Shown here: piece by piece, positions 23,067-32,108 of the stretch | Numbering within the stretch: position 1 is the stretch's first letter | Layout: each line of letters starts with the position of its first letter | DNA from: UBA1660 sp964462035 | GTDB lineage: Bacteria > Myxococcota_A > Polyangia > Polyangiales > Houyiibacteriaceae | Reading direction: 5' to 3' | DNA length: 64,000 nt | Assembly (NCBI GenBank): GCA_964462035.1 | Contig: CAYXAP010000003.1 | Span: forward strand, 62,001 to 126,000 | The notes under the pieces: model-generated | What the model was told of the DNA's origin: nothing | The model's database searches: none | What the model saw: only the letters and a program-made list of their open reading frames with translations | Position numbers and translations under genes: made by a program

Positions 23067-25322
23067 CTAGCGGAGCGCGAGCGGCGAGTCGGGATCGCCC
23101 GTCGCGACGAAGGTGACGTCGCGTAGGGTGGGCTCTTTCGCGAGTCGGACCGCGAGCGGCGTGACGAGCGCGCTCTCGAGCACGCGGCGGAGCGGCCGCG
23201 CGCCGTAGGTGGGGTCGTGGCCGGCGTCGGCGAGCTGATCCTTCACCGCGCCCGGCACCTCGAGAGTGATGCCGCGCCGGACGAGCCCCTCACGCTTGGC
23301 GATCTTCACGAGCTCGAGGTCCACGATCCGTCGGACGTCGTCATGGGTCAGCGCCCGGAAGGGGACGATCTGATCGATGCGTCCCACCAGCTCGGGCCGG
23401 AAGTGCTCACGAACCGCGCGCGCATAGTCGTGCGCATCGCGCTCGGCGTCGAAGCCCACGGGCGGACGATCGCGCACACCGAGGTTGGAGGTCAGGAGCA
23501 CCAGTGATTGGCGGAAGTCGACCGGCCGACCCGTGTCGTCGGTGAGCCGACCTTCGCCGAGCACGCCGAGCATCAGGTCGTAGGTGTCGCCCGCCGCCTT
23601 CTCGAGCTCGTCGAGGAGCACGACGGAGAGCGGCTCACGGCGTACCCGGGTGGCGAGGCTCTGCACGCCGCGACCGGTCCGCAGCAGCCGGGCGGACGCT
23701 CCGCGGACGGAGTACTCGCTCATGTCCACCCGCACCAATCGGTCGGGCGAGCCGAAGAGGTAGGCCGCGATGCGCTTCGCCAGCTGGGTCTTGCCCACGC
23801 CGGTCGGTCCGACGAAGAGCAACGTCCCCACGGGCCGATCCGGCGGATTCAGGCCTGCCTTGAACGCGGCGAGCACGCGCCCGGCGGCGTCGCACGCGGC
23901 GTCCTGGCCGATCACCTCTTCGCGGAGGCGGCCGGCGATGGTGTCGGCGCTCGCCGGTCGGGCGTCGCTGATGATCTCCAGCGGCAGACCGGTGCGGCGG
24001 GCGAACGCCTTCTCGACCTCGGCGGGATCGAGGGCGGCTGGGAGCTCGGGCGCGGTGCGGGCCCAGTCGAGGAAGCGGAACGCCTTGCCGGGGAAGCTGC
24101 GGTCGCGGCGATAGGTTCCCTGGAGCTGCACCAGACGCCGGAGCGCGCGGGTGTGGAAGCGGCGCGGTCCGCGCAGCGCGTAGGCTTCGAGCATCGGCAG
24201 CATCTCCTCGGGCGCGGGCGCGGCGAGGTGCAGTTGCGTGAAACGGTCGATGGCTTCGGGCTGCATGCGCCGGGCCTGGGAGAGCTCGGCCGGGGTGCAC
24301 TCGGCCACGAGCGCGAGGTCCCCGCGCCGCAGGGCCGGCAGGAAGATGTCCATCAAGCTCGATCCCGACGACTGCGGGCGGATGAGCGGCAACAGGCGAT
24401 CGACGTAGACCACGTCGCCGAGGCGCGAGGCTTCGTCGACGACCTTCAGCGCTCGCTCCTGCCACATGCCGACGTAGACCATCCCGGCCAGGAGCCGCTC
24501 GGCGCTGGTCGCCCAGAGGCGCGGGGCCGTCGACCGCTTTTCGCGTCGGGCGCGCATCAACGCACGGGCGAGTTGCTGCACCTCGGTCGTCTTCCCGACA
24601 CCGCCTTCGCCCACCAGCAGAATCGACGGGCGGGGCCATCGTTGAACCAGCGACAACAGTCCGGGCAGCCGTGGCCCACCGACCACTCGAGGCAGCTTCT
24701 TGCGCGCCGCTGCCCGGATCCAATCGTCGGAGACGGCGGCGAGGGTGGGCGGCAGCGGTTCCTCCTGCGATGACGGCTCCGCCTTGGCGGCGGTTCGCAC
24801 GAAGCGCGGCGCGTGGGCGCTGACGCGCTCGCTGCCGTCATCGCGGAAGTCGTAGAGGCTCTTCGGCTCCGAGCCGAGCAGCGCGCCGGTGATCTCGGCG
24901 GAGAGTGCGGCGCCCGCCGTGTCGAGGTCCTCGAGGAGGATCCACCAGTCGAAGCGCGGGAGCATCACCCGGAACGAGCCGGCGCTCGTCTTGGTCCACG
25001 CGTAGCTGATCCGCAGCGGCAGCTCCCGACGTCCCACCACCGGCTGCTTGTCCACACGCGTGGCGGGATGGATCGCGACCTTCACTCGACGAGTGGCGAA
25101 GCTCTCTTCCCACAGGTAGCGGTCGAGGTCTTCCTCGTTGCGGACCAGCCGCTCCTGTAGCTGCACCTCCAGCTGTGTGAGGACCTGCTCCTCGGAGCCC
25201 CCGAAGGCCGCCGGGGGAGGGCGGTCGAAGAGCCACGAGCGCTTCCGCATCAGGTAGCCCGAGAGTCGACCCCCTGGGTGCTCGACGAAGTAGACCCGTA
25301 GCGATCGTTCGTCACGCGCCAT
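23067..25322 (-). CDS. Clp/Hsp100 double-ring AAA+ protein, third gene of operon
   Basis: 751 residues. Residues 1-190 form an unrecognised alpha/beta N-terminal region instead of a Clp_N domain. D1 has Walker A GEGGVGKT (238-245) but its Walker B reads VVYVDRL, with Arg where the catalytic Glu should be. After the Clp-type linker (RTGLPLEII, then EEVIGQDAA) comes an intact D2: Walker A GPTGVGKT (505-512), Walker B VVLLDELEK (Asp571, Glu572), the TSNLG sensor, FRPELVGRID arginine finger and GARPLRR sensor 2. VGF at about 622-624 stands where ClpA/ClpC carry the ClpP-docking loop. The protein ends right after D2. It overlaps the upstream paralogue by 11 bases. Confidence 0.82.
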   Translation of the reverse strand: MARDERSLRVYFVEHPGGRLSGYLMRKRSWLFDRPPPAAFGGSEEQVLTQLEVQLQERLVRNEEDLDRYLWEESFATRRVKVAIHPATRVDKQPVVGRRELPLRISYAWTKTSAGSFRVMLPRFDWWILLEDLDTAGAALSAEITGALLGSEPKSLYDFRDDGSERVSAHAPRFVRTAAKAEPSSQEEPLPPTLAAVSDDWIRAAARKKLPRVVGGPRLPGLLSLVQRWPRPSILLVGEGGVGKTTEVQQLARALMRARREKRSTAPRLWATSAERLLAGMVYVGMWQERALKVVDEASRLGDVVYVDRLLPLIRPQSSGSSLMDIFLPALRRGDLALVAECTPAELSQARRMQPEAIDRFTQLHLAAPAPEEMLPMLEAYALRGPRRFHTRALRRLVQLQGTYRRDRSFPGKAFRFLDWARTAPELPAALDPAEVEKAFARRTGLPLEIISDARPASADTIAGRLREEVIGQDAACDAAGRVLAAFKAGLNPPDRPVGTLLFVGPTGVGKTQLAKRIAAYLFGSPDRLVRVDMSEYSVRGASARLLRTGRGVQSLATRVRREPLSVVLLDELEKAAGDTYDLMLGVLGEGRLTDDTGRPVDFRQSLVLLTSNLGVRDRPPVGFDAERDAHDYARAVREHFRPELVGRIDQIVPFRALTHDDVRRIVDLELVKIAKREGLVRRGITLEVPGAVKDQLADAGHDPTYGARPLRRVLESALVTPLAVRLAKEPTLRDVTFVATGDPDSPLALR

Positions 25323-28300
25323 CGCTCGGCTCCTCGTTCCGTTGCCAGGTCATTCGAAGCCAGAGCAGCGACTCCAGGCCGTCGCGCAGCTTCGATGTGT
25401 GACGGTGGAAGACCTCCCCCAATCGGAAGTCCTCGATGACCAGCAGGTGCGAGCGGCTGTCTCCTGGTCCACCGTCGTATTTGATGCGGCGGACCGCTTG
25501 CCCGAGTGAGTCCACGGGCTCCTGCTCTTCGCCACGAGCGACCGCTTGCTGCGCCTCCAGCCGTGCCTGGAGCACCTCGGTCGCGTCGCGACCGGGATGG
25601 ACCCGGACGCGGACCACCTCGCTCGCGCCGTCCGCCCGAGTCCACACGTGGCAGCCGTCCTCGGCCGCCCAGAGCGACTCGAGGCCGGGGCCCACCAGCG
25701 TGATCGCGAGCTCGTCGATGGGGAATCCATCGCCGATCGGCACGTCGCGCACCTCTCCGTCGAGGATGCCGGCCACCTGCGTGAGCTCGCCCCGCTGGGT
25801 CGTGTAGAGCTCGGCGAGCTGCCCGGCGAGCCCGAGGCGACGGCCGCGGTGGCTGCCGATGCCCGCGAGCTCGAAGGTGATCTTCATCGAACCGGCCAGC
25901 GGTTCGGCGAGCAGCCGCCGAACGAAGCCGACCTCCGCGAGCGCTGCGAGCATCTCCTTCGGCTCCTGCCGGGGCATGGGGGGCAGGAGCCAGCGCGGGT
26001 GGAGCAGGCGCACCCGCTCGAGGTCGCCTTCGTTGACCCGCTCCGCGTGGCTGGCCACGGCGAGCTCGTACTCGGCCATCGCGCGTTGCTCGTCGTAGTG
26101 AACGAACGCCTCGAGGTGCTCCCGGAAGCGCGCGAGCTCGTCGCGCAACCCGCTCAGGTGGACGACTGCGTCAGCGTCGCTGGCTCGCCCCTCGGCGTCG
26201 AAGCGCGCCAGGTGGTTGGAGATCTTCCCCGAGAGGCGCTCCAGCTCGCCTTCGTTCTCGACCTCCTCCAGCCAACGCAGCGCCTGGGGGAGCTCCTTGG
26301 CGATGGTGACCGGGTGCGCGTCGAGGAGCGGTGTCAGCGGGCTGCTCCCCGCGACGGGCTCCGCTTCCACGAGGGGGTCGCTGGTGAGCGCGTAGCCGTC
26401 TTCCGTGTGGCGGATGCGGACCAGCTCGAGCTCCGGTCGCGCCGTGGACGCGAGGTGATTGGCGAGCACCGGCGCGATCTCCTTCTCGAGATAGCGACGG
26501 ACCGAACGCGCACCTGCGCGGCTGTCGAAGGCCGTGTGGGCCATCTGCTCCACGGCGCTCGGGCTGGCGGACACGAAGACGTTCCGGTCCGTCAGCCCGC
26601 GGCGCCCCAGGAGCAGCGAGAGCTCCTTCACCGCGATCTTCTCCGCCGTCTCTTCGTCGAGTGGCGAGAATGGCACGATCCGCTCGATGCGGTTGAAGAG
26701 CTCGGGCGGGAAGAAGTCGCGGACGGCGCGGGCCACGTCGAGCGCGTCCGAGCGCGCGGACTCGCCGAAGCCGACCGACGGGCGCGTCTTCGCGCCCAGG
26801 TTCGAGGTGAGCACGATGACGGCGTGGCGGAAATCGGCGCGGTCGCCGGCTGCGTCCGTGAGCCGACCGTCCTCGAGGATCTGCAGCAAGAGGTGCAGCA
26901 CGGACGGGTGCGCCTTTTCGATCTCGTCGAGGAGCAGCACGCAGAAAGGACGGCGTCGAACGGCCTCGGTGAGCAGTCCGCGTGGCTCGAAGCGGTCGCC
27001 GACGAGACGCGCCGGCGCGTCCGGTCCGGAGAGCTCGCCCATGTCGAAGCGGACCAGCCGCTCGTCGTCGTCATCCGGGTAGAGGAAGCTCGCCAGCGCC
27101 TTCGCGAGCTCGGTCTTTCCAGTTCCGGTTGGGCCGGTGAAGAGGTAAGTGCCCATCGGTCGGGCGGGGTCCGTCATCGAGCTCCGGATCCGCAGGATGA
27201 GGTCGGCCACCGCTTCGGTGGCGGACTGACCCATCACGCGCGCTTCGAGGAACTCGCGCGCCTCCGCTCGCGGGAGCTCGAGCTCGTTGTCGATCAGATC
27301 CACCGCGAGCCCGGTGCGTTGGGCGATGGCGCTCAGCACCAGGTCGGTGTCGATCTCCATGGGCGCCTGTGGCGTGCCCCCGTTGAGACCACGGGAGGCC
27401 TCGTGCAGCAGGTCCAACGCGCCGCCGGGGAGGGCGGTGTCGAGGAGCGGTGCGCCGATGTCGAGGATGTCGAAGAGCGCCTGCGGCGTGTGGGCGAGGT
27501 GCCGCTCTTTCTCCACGCGACCGACCTCATGGAGCATCATCCCCATCGTCTCCTCGCGGGTCGCTGGGTCGATGCGCAGTACGGTGAACGCCGCCGCGAA
27601 GCTCGGCGCGTCTTCCTCGAGCCGCCGCCACTGCGAGTCGGTCGCGGTCCCGAGGAGCACCACCTCGCGCCGGCTGAGCGGTCCCCGGAAGAAGTCGGCG
27701 ACGGAGCGACTCGAGTCTCGGCTCTGGCCCACTCGCCCGAGGGTGTGCAGATCCTGAAAGGCGAGCAGGAAGCGGCCACCCTCCGATGCGTCGAGGATCT
27801 TCGAACAGCGCTGCTCCCAATCGCCGACGTAGGACATACCCGCGATGAGCCGGCTGGCCGCGAGCTCGATGACGTGGCGGACCTCGTCGATGTTCCGATG
27901 GGTGTCGAAGCCGTCGTGTCGGAGCAGGTCGTCGGTCGCGCGGCGCAGCAGGGTGCGCTTGCCGCAGCCGACGTCTCCGAGGAGCACGAGCGGGCGAGGG
28001 TGGTCGACGCAGAGCAGCTGGGCCAGGCGAGTGCGCCAACGGTCACGGGGTCGGCCGAGCGGCAGCATGTCGTCGGCAGCCAGCGCGGTCCAATCCTCCC
28101 CGAGGTCCTGGAGGATCTGGGGCACCCCGCGCCGCCGCTGTCGCTTCTCGGTGCCGCCCCGCTGGCGCGGCTTGGCCTCGAGGTCGGCGAAGACGCTCCG
28201 CTCCTTCTCTGGCAGTCGGTCGAGGAGGTCTTGAGGGTGCAGGTTCGTCGCGAACGCTTCGAGCCGGTCCTTCCCGTCGGTCTGCAGCGCCTCGAGGCCC

Positions 28301-28722
28301 TCGTCACTGAGCGCTCCCCACGCGTGAGCGAAGAAGCGGGGCGCTTCGTCGCGGAGCTCGGCAGCGGTCGTCAGGAGCACGTCGCTCTGCCGGTAGGGGT
28401 GGTAGGCGATCAGTCGCGCCGGTTCGCCGACCGTCGCGATGGGCTCGAGGATCAGAGGGAACATCCCGGAGCGCCGACGCCCGCGGCCGACCCGTAGCTC
28501 CATTCGGAGGCGCTCGAGCTTCATCCCCGGTCGCCGCTCGAGGAGCTTCACGATCTCTGCGGGGTGCTGACGCAGCTGACGCTGGAGCCGATCGGCGATG
28601 TCGCGCTTCGCGCGGCCCGGGTGGCGCGCTCGCGCGGAACCCGTGAGCTCGCCGAGCCCGAGGGTCCGGAAGGCATGGAGCCCATCTTCCCGGCGCGCGT
28701 AGAGGGGGAGCCAGATCCTCAT
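25312..28722 (-). CDS. Clp/Hsp100 AAA+ protein with release-factor-like C-terminus
   Basis: 1136 residues; ATG at 28722 preceded by GGAGGAG and overlapping the previous stop by ATGA. Residues 1-190 are an unrecognised N-terminal region. D1 has a deviant Walker A (GDVGCGKRT) and Walker B (LAFQDLHTL, both acidic positions altered). D2 is intact: GPTGTGKT (530-537), VLLLDEIEKAHP, SNLGA, PPELFNRIERI; VGF lies at 650-652. From about 800 to 1045 a helical segment and an alpha/beta segment resemble the PCRF domain of release factors RF1/RF2 (GIGSHRGRRLGLAGQLAELY, then VGPGLESLWAAEDGCHVW). About 65 residues that would hold GGQ are missing, and a tail with VRRIKY and IEDFRLGE resembles the RF C-terminus. 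Alignment is by eye. Confidence 0.78.
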   Translation of the reverse strand: MRIWLPLYARREDGLHAFRTLGLGELTGSARARHPGRAKRDIADRLQRQLRQHPAEIVKLLERRPGMKLERLRMELRVGRGRRRSGMFPLILEPIATVGEPARLIAYHPYRQSDVLLTTAAELRDEAPRFFAHAWGALSDEGLEALQTDGKDRLEAFATNLHPQDLLDRLPEKERSVFADLEAKPRQRGGTEKRQRRRGVPQILQDLGEDWTALAADDMLPLGRPRDRWRTRLAQLLCVDHPRPLVLLGDVGCGKRTLLRRATDDLLRHDGFDTHRNIDEVRHVIELAASRLIAGMSYVGDWEQRCSKILDASEGGRFLLAFQDLHTLGRVGQSRDSSRSVADFFRGPLSRREVVLLGTATDSQWRRLEEDAPSFAAAFTVLRIDPATREETMGMMLHEVGRVEKERHLAHTPQALFDILDIGAPLLDTALPGGALDLLHEASRGLNGGTPQAPMEIDTDLVLSAIAQRTGLAVDLIDNELELPRAEAREFLEARVMGQSATEAVADLILRIRSSMTDPARPMGTYLFTGPTGTGKTELAKALASFLYPDDDDERLVRFDMGELSGPDAPARLVGDRFEPRGLLTEAVRRRPFCVLLLDEIEKAHPSVLHLLLQILEDGRLTDAAGDRADFRHAVIVLTSNLGAKTRPSVGFGESARSDALDVARAVRDFFPPELFNRIERIVPFSPLDEETAEKIAVKELSLLLGRRGLTDRNVFVSASPSAVEQMAHTAFDSRAGARSVRRYLEKEIAPVLANHLASTARPELELVRIRHTEDGYALTSDPLVEAEPVAGSSPLTPLLDAHPVTIAKELPQALRWLEEVENEGELERLSGKISNHLARFDAEGRASDADAVVHLSGLRDELARFREHLEAFVHYDEQRAMAEYELAVASHAERVNEGDLERVRLLHPRWLLPPMPRQEPKEMLAALAEVGFVRRLLAEPLAGSMKITFELAGIGSHRGRRLGLAGQLAELYTTQRGELTQVAGILDGEVRDVPIGDGFPIDELAITLVGPGLESLWAAEDGCHVWTRADGASEVVRVRVHPGRDATEVLQARLEAQQAVARGEEQEPVDSLGQAVRRIKYDGGPGDSRSHLLVIEDFRLGEVFHRHTSKLRDGLESLLWLRMTWQRNEEPSDGA

Positions 28723-31700
28723 GACTCCTCCGCCTTCGCCGGGGCCTTGTCGAGCTCGCCGTGGAAGAGCACCGAGCGGTCGGAGCCGCGCGAGTCGTAG
28801 GCGATCAGCGTGCGAAGCGCGAGCTCGTCGCTGTTCTCGGCGGCCCAGTACTGATCGAGCGGAACGTCCACGTAGCCAGGCGGCAACGTGCGGTTCGGCC
28901 GCTCGTCGGTGTATCGGATGCACGCCATCCGAGCCGCGTCGCGAGGAGAGGGAGGCTGGATCGGCTTGAGCGCCGGGTGGTCCCAGTCGCGGTCGGTGAG
29001 CTTGAAGCGCATTGCCATGAGCCGGGTCTGGTGGTGGGTCACGTCCGACGGACCGGGCACGCCGAAGAAGCGATGCATGCCGCACTCGATCCCCACCAAG
29101 GTCCCCACGTGGTTTCCACGGAGCCGAACCACGCAGCTCACTGGGTCGCGTTCGTCACGTTCGAGTCGCGCGAGCGCCCACTCTGGATCCCCCGGCGGAC
29201 CGAAGTCGCGCTGCTGTGGCCAGGCGCCTTCGCTCGGCGGCTCCCGGTCTTTGAAGAAGTGCAACTGGGCCTGCCAGCCGCGAGGCTCGAGGAAGCGGAG
29301 CAGCGACGCGAGCCAGATGTCGAGCGTGCGGCCCCGGTCGAGCTCCTGGCAGAGCACGGTGACCTCGTGGCGCGGCTCGACGTTCAGGAAGAGCTGGAGC
29401 GTCGCCATCCGATGGCGATGGCGGATCGCGTCCTGGTCCTCGTCGATCGCGGGAAGGCGCTCGCCCCGAAGGGTCGCGATGAAGGCCATCTCCTCTAGCG
29501 CACGCGCAGCCTCACCCTCCTGGTCCATCGCCGTCAGCGACTCACGGAGCATGTGGTGCTCCTGCTGGAGCGCACCGATGTCGCGGTTGCTCTGGTCGGG
29601 GCGGGTCGCGATCAGCGTCATCTCCGCGAGTAGGAATGCCTGGCGCTCGCGCGCACCGACCACCGACGGGAGTTGGTCGAGCGCGTCGACGTCGCGCCGC
29701 AGGACCTGCGTCCCCACGAGGACGTCGGCCTCTTCCTTCGCCTCCTTGGCGTCGGGGTCGAAGAGGACCGCGAGACCATCGCGCTGGATCCTCCCGGGAC
29801 CGGCGTCGTCGTCGGCCAGCCCGACGCGGAGCGTGCCCTCCTTGGTCTTCTTCGGATCGGCGGCGATCCGCTCGGCCACGGGGATGACCACTCGCTCCTC
29901 GAGCTCGCGACGAAGGGCCCGCGCGCCGTAGCGGGGGTCGTGGCCTTCCTCCACCAGCTTGTCGATGGCTTCGGCGGTGACCTCGAGACGCAGTGAGCGG
30001 CTGCGGAGTCCGCGCCGCTCCGCGATGCGCGCCACCTGGAGGTCGGCGATGGCGCGCACCTGGGCGTGCTCGAGGGGAGCGAAGGGGATGATGCGGTCGA
30101 TGCGACCGACGAGCTCGGGCCGGAAGAGGCGCCGGACGGCGCCTTCGTAGTGGCGCGCCAGGTCGTCCGAGGGCTCGCTGACCTGTGGGCCGATCGGGTT
30201 GCGGCGCTCCACCGCGCCGACATTGCTGGTCATCACGATGATGGCGTCGTGGAAGTACGCCGTGCGACCACGCGCGTCGGTGAGCCGGCCCTCGCCCGTG
30301 ACCTGCAGCAGGAGGTCGAAGAGGGTCGGGTGGGCCTTCTCGATCTCGTCCAGCAGCACCACCGCAAAGGGCTGTTGCCGGATGCGGCGCGTCAGCTCGC
30401 CCTCCTCGCCCGCGGTGCCGCGGATGAGCCGCTCGGCGGCGTAGGGGTCGGCGAACTCGCTCATGTCGAAGCGGAGGAGTCGCTCGGCGGAGCCGTAGAG
30501 GAAGCGCGCGAGCGCCCGGGCCAGCTCTGTCTTTCCGACCCCGGTGGGACCGGCGAAGAGGAACGTGGCGAGTGGCTTGTCGCCAGCCTGTAGGCCGGCC
30601 TTGGCGACGCAGAGGGTGTCGACCACCGCCTCGACCGCCGCGCTCTGGCCGATGAGGTGCTGCTCGAAGTGCGCTCGCAGCTCATCGGCATCCAGCGCTC
30701 GATCCTCGCGGAGGAGCACCTCCGGCACGCCGCTCTCCGCTCCGAAGAGCCGATGCACGTCCCGGGCCCGGACCTCGGGGAGCTCGGTCATCGGGTCGCG
30801 GGCTGCGCGGACCACTCCGTCGAAGAGGTCGGCGACCTTGCCTGGCTGCGGTCGGTAGGGGAGGAAGCGCTCGCCGATGGAGATCATCGCCTCGAGCGCG
30901 TCGTCCGTGACCCGAAGCTCGTCGACGAGCGCGTCCCTTCGGGCGTCGAGGACGGCGCGTGCGGTCTCGACGGAGACCGGCTCGACGCGCAGCGTCTGGA
31001 GGTTTCGGAAGAACGCCTCGCGCGAGCGCTCCAGCTCACCGAAGCGGTCGGCGTCGAGCTCGCCGAGCAGCCGGAGCTTGCCTTCCTCCATCGCGCGGGC
31101 GAGCGGCCCGGAGAGATCGACCTTCGCCTCGCCGCGAGCGTCGAAGAGATCCCCGAGGTCGTCCAGGTAGAGCACGGCGTCGAGCGCGTCGCAGGCGTCG
31201 ATCACCCGCGCCAGCCGCGCTTGCCACTGACCCATCCCGCTCATGCCCGCGATCAGCTGTGCGCCGCTCGTTTGGAAGACCGGGGGCCCGTCGTCGGACT
31301 CGGCCGCCCGTCGCCGAGCGAGCCACCCCGCCACGACCGCGCTCTTGCCGACTCCGGGCTCGCCGACGAGCAGCACGCTCTGGCGTGCGCTGCCCATGAG
31401 GAGCGCGTCGAGATCGGCGAGCTCGCGTTCGCGCCCACGGACCGGAGGGTGCGGATCCTCGGAGCCGAGCCGATCGCGGCCGACCTCCGTGAGCACTTGC
31501 CAGGCGTAGCGCCTGCGCTGCGCCTCCTCGAGGCGGCGAGCGATGCCTCGCGTCCCGCCCTGGGGCGCCTCCGCGGCCTCGGGTAGCTGGAGCTCGAGCC
31601 ACTCGAGCTCCACCGCCGCCGGCGGGAGCCAGGCGAGCTGCTGCCGCAGGGGGGCGTCGTGCGCGTCGAGGCGAGCCTGGACCTCGTGCTGGACCGTCGC

Positions 31701-32084
31701 CGTCAGGTCTTCGCCTTCCGCGACGTAGACGGTCTGGCGGAGCGAGGGCACCAGGACCCACCGTCCGTCGTGGTGTGGGACCACGACACAGTGGGCTTCG
31801 AAGGGCGCCTGCGATCGCAGGCGCGCCGGGACGGTGCGGTCCTCGAGCTGCAGCTCGATCGTCAATCGGGCCTCGTCGAGGTCGAGCTCCGGCAGCGCGA
31901 AGCGCGAGACGACGTGCGGGGGCTGGCGAGGGAGCAGCTCGGTCAGGAAGAGGTCGAGCTCTACCAGGACGTGCTCCAGCGGACCCACTGATCCGTGATC
32001 CGGCGCCACGACCGGGTAGGCGAGCACCCGACCGCTCGAGAGGGTCTCGATCGCGATCAGGGTGCGGAGCGGGAGCGTCGGCAC
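28719..32084 (-). CDS. Clp/Hsp100 AAA+ protein with PCRF-like C-terminus, first gene
   Basis: 1121 residues from a GTG at 32084, the first start after the divergent dipeptidase gene. Residues 1-200 are an unrecognised N-terminal region. D1: Walker A GEPGVGKS (241-248), Walker B LYLDDLGDL with Asp for Glu, otherwise a normal pore-side segment (IAGMSGMGQW). D2: GPTGVGKT (512-519), VVLLDEIEKAHP (Asp579, Glu580), MTSNVG, FRPELVGRID, GARALRR. The docking-loop position reads IGP (631-633). Residues about 775-1045 contain coiled helices, then LDIWLASLLRFLEPRGWQAQ and VGTLVGIECGMHRFF, which align by eye with the PCRF region of RF2 (its E-x-GVHR block). No GGQ is present. It is the promoter-proximal gene of three overlapping genes. 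Confidence 0.78.
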   Translation of the reverse strand: MPTLPLRTLIAIETLSSGRVLAYPVVAPDHGSVGPLEHVLVELDLFLTELLPRQPPHVVSRFALPELDLDEARLTIELQLEDRTVPARLRSQAPFEAHCVVVPHHDGRWVLVPSLRQTVYVAEGEDLTATVQHEVQARLDAHDAPLRQQLAWLPPAAVELEWLELQLPEAAEAPQGGTRGIARRLEEAQRRRYAWQVLTEVGRDRLGSEDPHPPVRGRERELADLDALLMGSARQSVLLVGEPGVGKSAVVAGWLARRRAAESDDGPPVFQTSGAQLIAGMSGMGQWQARLARVIDACDALDAVLYLDDLGDLFDARGEAKVDLSGPLARAMEEGKLRLLGELDADRFGELERSREAFFRNLQTLRVEPVSVETARAVLDARRDALVDELRVTDDALEAMISIGERFLPYRPQPGKVADLFDGVVRAARDPMTELPEVRARDVHRLFGAESGVPEVLLREDRALDADELRAHFEQHLIGQSAAVEAVVDTLCVAKAGLQAGDKPLATFLFAGPTGVGKTELARALARFLYGSAERLLRFDMSEFADPYAAERLIRGTAGEEGELTRRIRQQPFAVVLLDEIEKAHPTLFDLLLQVTGEGRLTDARGRTAYFHDAIIVMTSNVGAVERRNPIGPQVSEPSDDLARHYEGAVRRLFRPELVGRIDRIIPFAPLEHAQVRAIADLQVARIAERRGLRSRSLRLEVTAEAIDKLVEEGHDPRYGARALRRELEERVVIPVAERIAADPKKTKEGTLRVGLADDDAGPGRIQRDGLAVLFDPDAKEAKEEADVLVGTQVLRRDVDALDQLPSVVGARERQAFLLAEMTLIATRPDQSNRDIGALQQEHHMLRESLTAMDQEGEAARALEEMAFIATLRGERLPAIDEDQDAIRHRHRMATLQLFLNVEPRHEVTVLCQELDRGRTLDIWLASLLRFLEPRGWQAQLHFFKDREPPSEGAWPQQRDFGPPGDPEWALARLERDERDPVSCVVRLRGNHVGTLVGIECGMHRFFGVPGPSDVTHHQTRLMAMRFKLTDRDWDHPALKPIQPPSPRDAARMACIRYTDERPNRTLPPGYVDVPLDQYWAAENSDELALRTLIAYDSRGSDRSVLFHGELDKAPAKAEES

Positions 32085-32108
32085 GGGCGCGCATGGTATC
32101 GAAACCGG

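Noticed and set aside
25546..28497. Plus-strand ORF of 983 codons opposite the middle Clp gene
   Set aside because: Shadow of the Clp gene; low-complexity Arg/Glu/Val composition and no motif or plausible start site.
23067..32084. ClpV of a type VI secretion system
   Set aside because: No type VI sheath, baseplate or Hcp genes are nearby, the N-terminal regions differ from ClpV, and three tandem paralogues with RF-like tails do not fit.
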